DNA from: Adlercreutzia equolifaciens
GTDB taxonomy: Bacteria > Actinomycetota > Coriobacteriia > Coriobacteriales > Eggerthellaceae
DNA: 64,000 bases
Reading direction: 5' to 3'
Assembly (NCBI RefSeq): GCF_029076695.1
Contig: NZ_JARFIK010000001.1
Location: 186,001 to 250,000 of the forward strand
Shown one piece after another: positions 43,316-52,536 of this stretch (its first letter is position 1; each line of letters begins with the position of its first letter). The notes beneath the pieces are model-generated. The model was not told where the DNA came from. It saw only the letters and a program-made list of their open reading frames with translations, and made no database searches. A program made the translations under genes and the position numbers.

Positions 43316-44735
43316 GGGCATCCCCTTTCTGACGAAGGGCCACGATAATAAAGAACACTCCGCCCAACAGCGACGTGAAGACGCCGATATTGGTGGCCAC
43401 GCCGTCGCCGAACATCGAGAGGGCGCAATAGATGGCCACCAAGAACACCGCGCCGGCCAGCATCGAAGCAGGCAGCAGGTACTTGAAGTTGGGACCGACA
43501 ATGCGCCGCACCACATGGGGCACAACGAAACCCACCATGCCCACATTGCCGCAGAAGGCAACCACCACTGCCGTCAGCAAGGTGCAGAGGCCCACCATGC
43601 CCCAGCGCAGTGCGGTGGTATTGGCGCCCATGGACCGCGCCTCCTCCTCGGAGAAGGCCAGAATATTCAAACGCTGCCCCAAGAAGAGCACCAGCACCAG
43701 GCACAGGAGGACCGGGATACCGGCCAGCACCACGTCCAGCATGGTAAAGGTGTCCGAGAACGCCTCCACTTGCAGCGAGCGAATAACCTCGAGACGAGAA
43801 TCACCCGTCTCGCTGAAGAAGTACTGGAGCATCGCGATAACCGCGCCGATAAGCGTGGCCACAATCTGGCCCGTGATGACCATGACAATGCTCGACACGC
43901 CCCGCTGACTCGACACGTGGGAGACCAGCAGCACGAACACCACAACAACGGCACTGCCCACCAGGCAGCACAGCGAATCGCCGTAGACGGTCATCAGATA
44001 CTCACCCACGCTGAGCGTTGACAGGTACTCCCGAATCTCCGAAGCGCGCACCAGCTCGTTCATGCCCGCGTAAGACGAGCCGTAGAAGAACAGCACGTAC
44101 ACAATGCGCCCGGCATTGGCTCCCTGCATGACACCAAGCGTCGAGGGAGAGGCCAGGGAGTTCTTCAGCGCACCCTGGTACACCGCGCCCGACACTGCCA
44201 GGGCGGCTCCCCCCAGGGCAATAATAAGGTAGCGGTTGGCCGTATAGTCGATGGAATAAGAAGCACCCTGGAACGTTATATAGGAGAAGAACGCACCCAG
44301 ACGATGCTGCACCGAGGCGAACCAAGTAGCCAAAGACGTCTCGGAGGCGCTGAAGGCGAAGACTCCGGGAGGCAGCGCCATGGCCAAGAGAAACACCACC
44401 ACCAGGAGCACGGCGAGCCCAAGGCAGATGCGCCCCTGGGAACTCATGCGGTGATCGCGATCGCGCTGGGCGCTGTACACGTCCACCTCATCCTTGCGAT
44501 GAAGTCGCAAGCGTCGATACCCGTAATCAGGTCCGCGATCGATCACATCGGGTGCCGCGAATAACGCGCCCTGGCCCTCGGTAAGCCCGGCTTGCTCTTT
44601 TTGAGCCGCCCGATCGCGTGCCGACTCCCGATATCCTGGCACTGCCGCGGCCCCGTAGTCGGGAGCCTCGACGGCAGGCTTCTTGTCCGGAGCCGCGCCA
44701 ACGCCGTCCGTCTTTTTTAAAGAGAGTTTCGCCAC
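43299..44735 (-). CDS. FecCD-family ABC permease (first) with N-terminal extension
   Basis: 478 residues. A hydrophilic, charged cytoplasmic extension of about 100 residues precedes the first membrane segment, much longer than usual in the family. The permease domain carries SGAVYQGALKNSLASPSTLGV and GFVVPHVVRRIVGPN. The start is a GTG with GGAGGA upstream. The extension contains a pair of RGPDYGYRRLRLHRKDEVDVY-like charged segments and may contact other cluster members. It starts 4 nt beyond the lipoprotein stop. Confidence 0.9.
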   Translation of the reverse strand: MAKLSLKKTDGVGAAPDKKPAVEAPDYGAAAVPGYRESARDRAAQKEQAGLTEGQGALFAAPDVIDRGPDYGYRRLRLHRKDEVDVYSAQRDRDHRMSSQGRICLGLAVLLVVVFLLAMALPPGVFAFSASETSLATWFASVQHRLGAFFSYITFQGASYSIDYTANRYLIIALGGAALAVSGAVYQGALKNSLASPSTLGVMQGANAGRIVYVLFFYGSSYAGMNELVRASEIREYLSTLSVGEYLMTVYGDSLCCLVGSAVVVVFVLLVSHVSSQRGVSSIVMVITGQIVATLIGAVIAMLQYFFSETGDSRLEVIRSLQVEAFSDTFTMLDVVLAGIPVLLCLVLVLFLGQRLNILAFSEEEARSMGANTTALRWGMVGLCTLLTAVVVAFCGNVGMVGFVVPHVVRRIVGPNFKYLLPASMLAGAVFLVAIYCALSMFGDGVATNIGVFTSLLGGVFFIIVALRQKGDARGAWL

Positions 44736-44739
44736 CGCG

Positions 44740-46734
44740 CTAGTCCTCCTTGCCCGAGAGCATGGCCTTGAGATCGCTCTCCGTCAGCTCGTACTCGTAA
44801 AAAGCGCGGTAGAACGCCGTGGCCTCGCTCTTGAACGAGGTATAGTCGCTGTCCTCGCTGTCGTAGAAGTCGTTGACCCAGAATGCCAGCAGGAAGGATT
44901 CGGCCGAGCCGTCGAGCCAGTCGCAGTACAGGCCGTTGCCTACAGCGCGAATGCCATAGGGCTCCTCGTATTCGGCGCAGATAGAACTGCGGTTAGGCAC
45001 CGACCAGGCGGGCAGATTGCCAATCCACGCCTCGATGAGCCACTGCGACGGCGTGACATAGCCCACACCGGAAATAAGGCCGGCGGTGCGCCAGTCGTAG
45101 GCCGCGTACAGTCCCTCCTGGGCCGCCGTGGCGCGGGTACGGGCATCCGTCATTTTCTTTGCAATGTCCTGGTTCGCGCACAGCACGTAGCGGAACGTGG
45201 GGGCGCCGAGCACCGACACCACGTCGCTCTCGTCGGCCACGTCGGAGAAGCTGGCAGGGGCGCGCACCAGACAGGCCGCATCGCCCGAGCTCTTCAGCGC
45301 ACTGAAGGGCTTCTTGACGCCGGTGAAGTTATCCGCCGCCGCACTCAGCTGGCCCAGATTGAACTGCCAGATCGGATACGTTTTATCCTGGGTACGGGCG
45401 CTGGAGATATCGGGGAACTGGGCAGCGTTGTTGTTGACGCCGCCGGCGCTCAGATAGTAGTTCGCCGGCGACCAGCCATAGCCGGCATGAGCCAGCGCCA
45501 GACCCTTGGAAGTCCACAGCGGACTGCCGCCCGCCTGGGCGTGATAGGTGGCCGAGGCGTCCCAGTCGGTCACCAGCACGGTCCAGTTGTCAGCCGTCAG
45601 GTTAACCGGAGCGCCACTGTCGCTGTAGTCCACGCCGTTATAGGAGGTCAATCCCCCATTGGAAGCAATAAGGGCATCCATGTCCGAGCCGACGAACTGC
45701 TCGGTGTACATATCGGCGCGCACTTGGGCGTCGTAGCCGGCGTCGGTTACCAGCAGGCTGTTGCCCAGCCACGTTGCCAGCAGCGAAATTGACTTCTGCG
45801 AGTTCAGCTTCGGCGCGGGCTCGACGGACGTGCCCTGGGCATTGAGCTTTGCAATCTGCTTTTCGGTCAGCAGGTCGACCCCTTCGGGCACCAGCACCAA
45901 ATCGGGCTCGCTGGCTACCAGGGCATCGAAGTTAACGGTGTAGCTGTCTTCATCGGCGTCGTACTCCCAGGCACTGGCCACCTTCGCGATGTTCCACGGC
46001 TTGCCCTTGAAGATGCGCTTCGTGGCAGAGTCGTCCAGGAAGTCATCGTCGGCCGCGCACAGCACACCCGGACCGCCAATAACCTGAATCAAGTTGGCGT
46101 ATTCCCCTACCGTAGCCACGCGGTGGACGTCGGTCAGGGGCTCCAACAGGCCGCCGGAGGCGTTGAACACCTGCTCGCCGCGGTCACTCGGCTTGTGGGT
46201 CGATTCACTCGACTCCACGTCACCGGCATCGCCCTCGGCCTCGCCTTCACCCTCGTCGTCGTCCTCCTCGCCGCCATCGGAAACGCCCTCGGCGGCGCCT
46301 TCGCCATAGCCCGACACCTCGGTGGGGTTCTGGTCGTCGGGGCGCTCCTCGGGCTGGTCTTCCTGCTCTTCGGGCTCCTCTTTCATCGAGAAGAGGGGCG
46401 CCGTGCGGTCAAGTGGCGACTCAGGGTCGTAGAACACCTGCTCCACGGGCGTATCGGTGTTGGCCGGCGTGCTGAAAATAGGGACGATCTCCTCGATGGT
46501 CTCCACGCCGTCGATGTCCTGCTCCGTGTAGACGGGAATGGCGGAATCGTGAATGATCTCCGCCTCCGGATTGGGGACGTAGTTCTTCTGGTCGGTGTCG
46601 TAATCGATGATGCTGGCGCTCTGGTCGTAGCGAACCTCAATAAGCTCGTTGCTGAAACGACAGCCCATCAGGCCCGACGTCAAGGCACCCATCAGCACTG
46701 CTGCACACAGGCAGCGCAGAAAACGCCTACTCAT
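44740..46734 (-). CDS. Solute-binding lipoprotein with acidic linker
   Basis: 664 residues from the ATG at 46734, which overlaps the preceding stop. The lipobox is LMGC (Cys25). After a variable region and a strongly acidic linker (about 110-180), a periplasmic-binding-like domain of the FecB/BtuF kind is visible (about 190-480: HRVATVGEYANLIQVIGG, EPDLVLVPEGVDLL). The domain is followed by about 180 further residues that are not recognised. At about twice the normal size, it is the presumed substrate receptor for the FecCD permeases. Confidence 0.8.
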   Translation of the reverse strand: MSRRFLRCLCAAVLMGALTSGLMGCRFSNELIEVRYDQSASIIDYDTDQKNYVPNPEAEIIHDSAIPVYTEQDIDGVETIEEIVPIFSTPANTDTPVEQVFYDPESPLDRTAPLFSMKEEPEEQEDQPEERPDDQNPTEVSGYGEGAAEGVSDGGEEDDDEGEGEAEGDAGDVESSESTHKPSDRGEQVFNASGGLLEPLTDVHRVATVGEYANLIQVIGGPGVLCAADDDFLDDSATKRIFKGKPWNIAKVASAWEYDADEDSYTVNFDALVASEPDLVLVPEGVDLLTEKQIAKLNAQGTSVEPAPKLNSQKSISLLATWLGNSLLVTDAGYDAQVRADMYTEQFVGSDMDALIASNGGLTSYNGVDYSDSGAPVNLTADNWTVLVTDWDASATYHAQAGGSPLWTSKGLALAHAGYGWSPANYYLSAGGVNNNAAQFPDISSARTQDKTYPIWQFNLGQLSAAADNFTGVKKPFSALKSSGDAACLVRAPASFSDVADESDVVSVLGAPTFRYVLCANQDIAKKMTDARTRATAAQEGLYAAYDWRTAGLISGVGYVTPSQWLIEAWIGNLPAWSVPNRSSICAEYEEPYGIRAVGNGLYCDWLDGSAESFLLAFWVNDFYDSEDSDYTSFKSEATAFYRAFYEYELTESDLKAMLSGKED

Positions 46735-49246
46735 GGGCCGCGCCCTCGGCGATGGCCTCGGCGCCCACGTTCTTGAAGCGCTCGAAGTCATGGGCGCTCA
46801 GCGCGCTCTCGGCGCCCACCACCCAGGCCTTGGAAAACTCGAAACGGCGCTCGGCGGCCAGGCGATAGGATTGGTCGAGGCCGGCCGTGCCTACCACCAG
46901 CAGCGGTGCCTGGTTGCGGCCTGCCAGCACGCTGGCCGCAATCAGGGAAGCGGTGTCATTCTCGCCCGCTACGGTAAAGCCTTCCATGGTGCAGTCGTCC
47001 GTCGGAAGGAAGTGATCGGCCAGCTGACGGCTGGTTTCCTCTTGAGAGTTTCCAGAAATACGCGTCACCGTAAGGCCGTCCAGAGCCAGTTCCAGCGCAT
47101 GGGAGACATCGGCCTTGGAGCCCACCAGCACCACGTCCTGGAAGCCCCCCTGGTAGATTTCTTTCAAGGTGGCGTAGCTAATGCTCCCGTCGGACTCGGT
47201 GTAGAGCACCGGGGCCCCCAGCCCATAGGCGTAGGCGCCCACCATGGCCACCTGGGCGGCATTCTTACTAGAAACGACAAAGCAGGTCTTGGGCCACTTC
47301 ACGCCCAGCACCGCGCCGGCGCCCACCGAACGCACCTTGCAGGCCGCCTCGACGGCATCCTTGCCGCTGACGCGATAGACGTTCTGCACGCCCAGGATGC
47401 CTCGAAGCTGCGTGTCGACCGACGTGGAGATCTTTCCACCCGCATCGACGACGACAATCTGGCGCGCTCCCACGCGCTTGATATCAAACGTGGTCTGCTC
47501 GCACAACTGCGACGACCCCGTAAAAAGCAGGGGGGCGTTCAGCGCACCGGCCAGGGAAAGCGCGGTCAGGGCCGTTTGAGTATTGTCCTGAGCCACCACA
47601 ACGGCGTATTCAGAACGCACGTTGTCGGGGTTGGTCTGGTCGGCGGTGGCGTAGCTGAACGCCCGAAACGCGATATTGTTGACCGTTTTCATCAGATCGG
47701 GCGACGACGAAGCGGACAAGCGCTTCCACGTGGCCTCGTGCTTGGAGACGGTAAGCACGCCAGCGGGCGTGGTACCGCGGTACGCGCCGTTGCCGCGCGC
47801 CTCGACCCGGTAGGAGCCGGCCGAGGAAATCTGATCCGGCGAAACTTGGTTGCCGGCTGCATCGGTGACAACAAGGTCGTAGTCGCTCGGGTCCACCACC
47901 GAACCCGCCGCATCCACAACCTGAACTTCAAGATCAATAGGCTTACCCAGGAACACGAACTCCTGCACGGCATCCTTGAACACCACATCGCCGTTGGCAA
48001 GATCCTTCGCATCGCACGGGTAAGCCGTAATGGTATTGGAAAGGCCCGCGTCAGAACGCAAGTCGCCGCTGAATGCCCAGCCCTTCCCCGGCTGATAGTT
48101 CTCAGAATCGTGAATGTGCGCACTGCCGACGCCCGCGCGAATGTCGCGCATGGTGGTTCCGGCGGGCACCATCACGTAGCCATCGGCCTTGCCGCCTGCC
48201 TCGGCGGCGGCCTGATTGCCATAGAAGTACACCGTGAACCAATCGACCGCATCCTTGGCGAAGGTTTGCAGGCCGTGGTTGCCCGTATAGGCCACCGAGT
48301 AAAGACGCTGGCCGTAGTAGTAGATGTTCTTGGCGCCCGTGCAGTAGGCGAACTCGGTGCCCGTCGTCACGCCCACGGGCTCTTTGTCCATATCGCCGCG
48401 GAACGTGATGTCCGCCAAGGCCGTGTCGTTGCTAAAGGCATAATAGCCCAAGGGGCACTTGGTGGAGGTGAGCGGAGGAATGTCAATGGACTTCAGCGCG
48501 GTGCACTCGCGAAATGCGTAGTCCCCGATGGAATCCAGGGTCTTTCCGGAGATAACGCACTCCTCCAAGGCATAGCAGCCGTCGAACAGATACGCGGGAA
48601 TGGCCTTCAGATTCGCCGGAAGCGTGATGGTCTTGAGCGCCGTTGTCGTATCGCCGTCAGCGGTATTGCGATCCTCGTTAGTGCGACCGAAGGCAAAGAC
48701 GCCCTTGCCCAGCTCGGTCAAGCGACTGTTTTTGCCAAAGGTGACCGAGGCCAGCTTGTTATCGCAGAAGAAGGCGAAGGCATCAATGAGCTCTACGCTA
48801 TCGGGGATGGCAACGGCCCGCAGCTGACGGCAGAACTTGAAGGCGCGCTTGCCGATGGTAGCTAGGCCCTCCGGCAGCGTCACGCTCTCGATGGCCGTGT
48901 TGCAAAAGGCGTTCTCGCCAATGGCGGTCACCTGGTACTCGACGCCCGACCAGCGAACCGATCGCGGAATCTCGACGGCCTTCGTGTTTTTGTCGATCAG
49001 GGCACTGCCATCCGAACCCGTGCCGACCGCCACCTTGCCGCCCTCCAAAACAGTGAAGTTGAGGCCGCTCGCGCTGTCGGCAAAGGTTCCGTTCTGCTCG
49101 GCAAGAGTCACCAGGGACGTCGTCTCGGCAGAAACGCCGCTCTCAGCCGCCTCCCCCACCGCGTAAGCGGAGAAAGGAAGGAGCGAAAGCCCCAGCGTTG
49201 CCGCCAGTGAAATACGAAGCATTTTGAAACTGTTCATGTTCCCCAT
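46727..49246 (-). CDS. Cell-wall-binding protein with LRR_5 repeats
   Basis: 839 residues from the ATG at 49246 (AGGGGGACGA upstream). A signal peptide ends SAYA near residue 30. BspA-like leucine-rich repeats (about 80-330) contain ITLPANLKAIPAYLFDGCYAL and similar strands. An Ig-like segment (about 440-520) is followed by a C-terminal cell-wall-binding repeat 2 region (about 540-835: NIAFRAFSYATADQ, APLLFTGSSQL, VVVDAGGKIS, VYRVSGKDAVEAA). The protein is anchored non-covalently to the wall, with the LRR part exposed for binding. It is coupled to the binding lipoprotein gene. Confidence 0.85.
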   Translation of the reverse strand: MGNMNSFKMLRISLAATLGLSLLPFSAYAVGEAAESGVSAETTSLVTLAEQNGTFADSASGLNFTVLEGGKVAVGTGSDGSALIDKNTKAVEIPRSVRWSGVEYQVTAIGENAFCNTAIESVTLPEGLATIGKRAFKFCRQLRAVAIPDSVELIDAFAFFCDNKLASVTFGKNSRLTELGKGVFAFGRTNEDRNTADGDTTTALKTITLPANLKAIPAYLFDGCYALEECVISGKTLDSIGDYAFRECTALKSIDIPPLTSTKCPLGYYAFSNDTALADITFRGDMDKEPVGVTTGTEFAYCTGAKNIYYYGQRLYSVAYTGNHGLQTFAKDAVDWFTVYFYGNQAAAEAGGKADGYVMVPAGTTMRDIRAGVGSAHIHDSENYQPGKGWAFSGDLRSDAGLSNTITAYPCDAKDLANGDVVFKDAVQEFVFLGKPIDLEVQVVDAAGSVVDPSDYDLVVTDAAGNQVSPDQISSAGSYRVEARGNGAYRGTTPAGVLTVSKHEATWKRLSASSSPDLMKTVNNIAFRAFSYATADQTNPDNVRSEYAVVVAQDNTQTALTALSLAGALNAPLLFTGSSQLCEQTTFDIKRVGARQIVVVDAGGKISTSVDTQLRGILGVQNVYRVSGKDAVEAACKVRSVGAGAVLGVKWPKTCFVVSSKNAAQVAMVGAYAYGLGAPVLYTESDGSISYATLKEIYQGGFQDVVLVGSKADVSHALELALDGLTVTRISGNSQEETSRQLADHFLPTDDCTMEGFTVAGENDTASLIAASVLAGRNQAPLLVVGTAGLDQSYRLAAERRFEFSKAWVVGAESALSAHDFERFKNVGAEAIAEGAAHE

Positions 49247-49350
49247 CGATTCGTCCCCCTGGAGTGCCCTCTCGTCTACTGCTGGCGCCCTCGGCGCTTG
49301 CTGCCATGCCAAGACTTCGGCACCTTCAGAGGCACGGCGTCCTGACACAA

Positions 49351-49382
49351 GCTATGGGCGCCGGCCATCCGGCACCCATAGC
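49351..49382 (-). terminator. Hairpin downstream of the SLH-protein gene
   Basis: Arms 49351-49364 and 49369-49382 pair at 13 of 14 positions with a 4-nt loop. The minus-strand tail is TTGTGT rather than a U-run, so it may only reduce read-through from the highly expressed surface gene into the uptake operon. Confidence 0.55.
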
Positions 49383-49420
49383 CCTTCATTGCTTCAAGAA
49401 TTTCCGCTTCAATCCTTGAG

Positions 49421-51754
49421 CTACTTCAAATGGTCAACCGACTGCACGATGATCTTGGCCATCTGGACGCGGAGCACCGGGCTATTCGGCTGCAGCTCCT
49501 TGCCCGCAGCGCCGTTGTCAACGCCGGAGAGAATCTCGTTGGCAGCGGTCCAGGTCAGAGCGTTCTGAGCCCAATCCGGCACCTTGTGCTTATCGGTGGT
49601 GGCGTTGAACGCATCAGAGCTGGAGGCCGTCGGGCTGCCTGCGGCGCGGTGCACCATGTTGGCCAGCTCGGCACGGGAGATGGCCTTGCCGATGCCGAAG
49701 GTGCCGTCACCATAGCCCGTGGCGATATTGTTGTCCTTGGCCCACTTCACGGCCTTGGTGTACCACTGACCAGCCTTGACGTCCTTATAGCCGCCCGTGT
49801 CGGTGCCAGGAGCCTCGCCGGCCTCCGGGTTAGCCATGGCGCGATACAGAACGGTCACGGCCATTTCGCGAGTCAGGGTGTCATAGGGACCGAACTTGCC
49901 AGAGTCGGAGTAGCCGGTCATCAGCCCAGCGTTCACGGCACGGGTGATCATGTCGATCTCCCAATCGGCGTTCTTGTTGGTCACGTCGGAGAAGAGACCC
50001 ACGGCGGAAGCCAGGTAGTTGCCGTTCTGGTAGCGCGGGTTGCGCAGGTTGCCGCTACCATCCTTGATGCCGGTGAGGTTGAGGTGCTTGGCATCGATGC
50101 TGCTCTGGTTGGCGGCGTAGTACTTCATGCCCTCCACCAGCTTGCTCTTGATGGCAGCGAACTTCGAGGCGTAGCCGCCGGCAGGGGCCGCCAGGGTGTC
50201 GCCGCTGCGCAGCGACAGCTTCGAGCAGTTGATGGCCACGGTGTCGTCCAGGTACTGATCCTTCACGTGGGAAACCGTGCTGTAGTAGTAAGCCATCATC
50301 TCGGAAGCGGGAGCCACCTCGGGGTAGATGAAGCCGATGAAAGCAGGCATGTAGCAGATACGGTCGGAGTTCCAACCGCCCAGACCCAGGTCAGTGGGGG
50401 TGTTGATGAAGGCCACGGGACGATCCTTCTCGGCCACGCCGGCCACGTCGAAGGCGGCAGACAGGTCAGCCTGGGAAACCTTCGCGCCGCCGCCCATGGC
50501 AGCACCCTGGCTGCACATCAGCACGTCGGCCTTGGCCAGGTCGGCGATCGGCACGTTCACATAACCAAACACCGGCGGCATCTCATCGCCATTCCACACA
50601 AAGCCCTTGGCCCACTCGGCATCGCCGCGCTTGTCCAGCTTGTCCACCAGGTTGGTGGTGATGTCCTGCAGGTCGATGGCGGGATGGAAGTAGTTGGTGG
50701 CGTAACCCATCTTCTCATCGCCGATGAAGGCAGTGGGGTCGACGATGGTCAGCTGAGCCGTCTGCTCAGCCGCGTCGATGCTGTTCACGTAAGCAACGGT
50801 CTTCTTCTGAATGGTGCCCTGTTCAATACCCTTCAGCACGTAGTAGCGGGAACCGTAGGAAAGCTCCTCGATGTCGGCAGCAATCTCCGTGGGGTCGCCG
50901 TAGCGCGTCACGAAGGTGGGATCGGAAGCCATAACATCCTCGGCAGCCGCAGCCAGCAGGTACAGCGTCTGCATGTTGCCGTTCATGGAGCCGGCAGCAA
51001 TGTAGGCACCGTCAGCAGCCTTGGCATGCTGGGTGATGATGATGGGATCGTAAGACTCGTCGCCCGCCTGGTAGTTCTCCAGGCCAATGCCGTTCTCGGC
51101 ATCCTTATCGGCACCGGCCACGTGAGCCTTGCCCGTTGCGTTGATCTTGTCCACCATCTCGGCGTAACCAGCATAGGCGTTCTGGCCGCCGGCGATGATC
51201 TGAGGACGATAGTAGAAGGAGGCGGAAACGCCGGAGTCCTCATAAAGGGACAGGTTGGCGGAAGCCATGCCGCGCTCGGACGGCACCAGCGCCACCTCGT
51301 GGCCCGGAGCCTTGTCGGCGTTCGGCGTGATGCCCAGCGACGGCTTGAGCTCCTTCAGCCACACGTTGGCCCAGTAGGGGTCAAGGTTCTGGTTGGCCGG
51401 CGAGGCATAGGTGCCGTACAGGCCGTTGGCGGCAATCTGGTCGAGGATGTTGTCGCTCGCTCCGCCCGAAGAACCAGACGACGGGTTCACCACCGTGGTG
51501 TTGGTTAGGCCCAGGTAGCTGGACAACGGCGTGTAGTAGCCATAGATGGCCGACAGAACCTGCTGGGACTTGATGGAGCCATCATTGTTGAGCGTATAGC
51601 TCATGTACGGCTTATCGCTGTCCGGGGTCGGCCACTGCACGACCGTGTCGGCGTTGGCCAGACCCACCGGCATGGCCACGGCAACCGCCGTGGCCAGGCT
51701 CAGACCAGCCATGGCGCAGGCCGACGTAACGCGCTTGAACTGAGGTTTGATCAT
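49421..51754 (-). CDS. Surface protein with binding-protein-like core and three SLH domains
   Basis: 777 residues: a signal peptide (cleavage near ANA-DT, about 35) and a large core (about 60-590) that shows binding-protein-like strands (VDPTAFIGDEKMGY, KADVLMCSQGAAMGG, IITQHAKAADGAYIAAGS). Three S-layer-homology domains follow (about 595-650, 660-715, 720-777), with TREMAVTVLYRAM and SRAELANMVHRAA motifs. SLH domains bind pyruvylated wall polymers, so this is displayed on the surface. It heads the uptake cluster and may capture or relay substrate. Strong AT-rich palindromes lie upstream. Confidence 0.82.
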   Translation of the reverse strand: MIKPQFKRVTSACAMAGLSLATAVAVAMPVGLANADTVVQWPTPDSDKPYMSYTLNNDGSIKSQQVLSAIYGYYTPLSSYLGLTNTTVVNPSSGSSGGASDNILDQIAANGLYGTYASPANQNLDPYWANVWLKELKPSLGITPNADKAPGHEVALVPSERGMASANLSLYEDSGVSASFYYRPQIIAGGQNAYAGYAEMVDKINATGKAHVAGADKDAENGIGLENYQAGDESYDPIIITQHAKAADGAYIAAGSMNGNMQTLYLLAAAAEDVMASDPTFVTRYGDPTEIAADIEELSYGSRYYVLKGIEQGTIQKKTVAYVNSIDAAEQTAQLTIVDPTAFIGDEKMGYATNYFHPAIDLQDITTNLVDKLDKRGDAEWAKGFVWNGDEMPPVFGYVNVPIADLAKADVLMCSQGAAMGGGAKVSQADLSAAFDVAGVAEKDRPVAFINTPTDLGLGGWNSDRICYMPAFIGFIYPEVAPASEMMAYYYSTVSHVKDQYLDDTVAINCSKLSLRSGDTLAAPAGGYASKFAAIKSKLVEGMKYYAANQSSIDAKHLNLTGIKDGSGNLRNPRYQNGNYLASAVGLFSDVTNKNADWEIDMITRAVNAGLMTGYSDSGKFGPYDTLTREMAVTVLYRAMANPEAGEAPGTDTGGYKDVKAGQWYTKAVKWAKDNNIATGYGDGTFGIGKAISRAELANMVHRAAGSPTASSSDAFNATTDKHKVPDWAQNALTWTAANEILSGVDNGAAGKELQPNSPVLRVQMAKIIVQSVDHLK

Positions 51755-51802
51755 GAATTCCCTTCCTCCTGGTTTCTACTGATGAAAGACAAGATCACAC
51801 AT

Positions 51803-51881
51803 ATCGCAAGGCTCTTTGCGATTTTCAGTAGTGTAGCGCGATTATTCTTGATTAAGAATATACTTATTTTTGAATAAGTAT
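51803..51881. promoter_or_regulatory. Three consecutive palindromes upstream of the SLH gene
   Basis: ATCGCAA-N6-TTGCGAT (51803-51822), ATTCTT-N4-AAGAAT (51844-51859) and ATACTTATT-N4-AATAAGTAT (51860-51881) are all perfect. The last two are directly adjacent. They lie 49-127 bp upstream of the SLH-protein start, the position expected for operators of the uptake cluster. Confidence 0.65.
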
Positions 51882-52059
51882 CAAATGGAACTATTTCCGA
51901 AAAAAGTCACTTTAATTAGTTTCCTGCTTGTTGCAGAAGCGATGATCTCCAGACACAATGAAACGGCCGATATTGTATTGTAATAGTCGCAATTACATCA
52001 TTTGATCGGGGGATCCATGAGCGCGAGCTTCGTGCGAGAGTCGCGGGCATCGGCAGAGC

Positions 52060-52128
52060 CCGGCCCTCCACAGCGCCTCCATAGTCTACGGAAGCTGGAG
52101 CAAGAAGCTGGCAGTAAAGGTTAAGTAG
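52060..52128 (+). pseudogene. Remnant C-terminus of a secreted FnIII-type protein
   Basis: The plus frame ending in TAG at 52126-52128 reads IVYGSWSKKLAVKVK. This closely matches the typical C-terminal end of Coriobacteriia FnIII-like surface proteins, and the end of the gene at 53972-55585 (LYSDWSKAKSVKVK). Upstream the frame loses similarity at once. It is a decayed tail of a paralogue. Confidence 0.6.
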
Positions 52129-52183
52129 CTTGTGGGTTTATTTCAACGTGCGCGCTTAAATCGCGGGTAGGGGACGTTGCGCA

Positions 52184-52223
52184 AAAAGGACCCTACGTTA
52201 CCTGGCCGTGGTAAAGTAGGGTC
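52184..52223 (-). terminator. Strong minus-strand terminator without an obvious gene
   Basis: Arms 52189-52202 and 52210-52223 pair at 13 of 14 positions around a 7-nt loop; on the minus strand the stem is followed by CTTTTTG. The nearest minus-strand gene upstream (tRNA) already has its own terminator, so a short transcript beginning near 52340 is possible. Confidence 0.65.
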
Positions 52224-52487
52224 ACTATACTGGAGCTAGCCTACTCGTTGTCAGACCGCAATTCGGATTGAGGTGCGCTTTGTACCAGAATCCCATCAAG
52301 CCTCGGCCGCCGCCTACGGGCTTCAACGTTTACAATTTAATATATTCCTTTATCGGAAATTTCGGCCTATTGAAAGGGTTGTTTTTGCCGAGAATCGGTT
52401 AGGCGACGAGTAACGGCTAAGCGGTGAATGTCGACGGAAGCTGTTAGAGAGTGAGGCAAATTAGCGGATCCGCCCACTTTGGAAGGG

Positions 52488-52526
52488 AAAAGAAAAAAGG
52501 CCAGCACACCTATATTCGTGCTGACC
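52488..52526 (-). terminator. Terminator of the initiator tRNA
   Basis: On the minus strand GGTCAGCAC and GTGCTGGCC pair (one G-U) around a 10-nt loop, followed by TTTTTTCTTTT. It begins 11 nt after the encoded CCA end. Confidence 0.88.
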
Positions 52527-52536
52527 TGATGTTTCA

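Larger units (their letters stand above)
51755..52536. other. 782-bp mostly non-coding region
   Basis: It holds, in order: three adjacent palindromes (51803-51881), an AT-rich stretch with likely promoters to about 52010, a decayed C-terminal protein fragment (52081-52128), a strong hairpin with a minus-strand U-tract (52184-52223), an AT-rich stretch near 52330-52352, and the tRNA terminator (52488-52526). No intact gene was recognised. Confidence 0.6.

Noticed and set aside
46649-51508. Long plus-strand open frames (46649-48865 and 49430-51508) opposite the wall-binding and SLH proteins
   Set aside because: The minus-strand products have signal peptides and repeated domains; the plus-strand frames have none.
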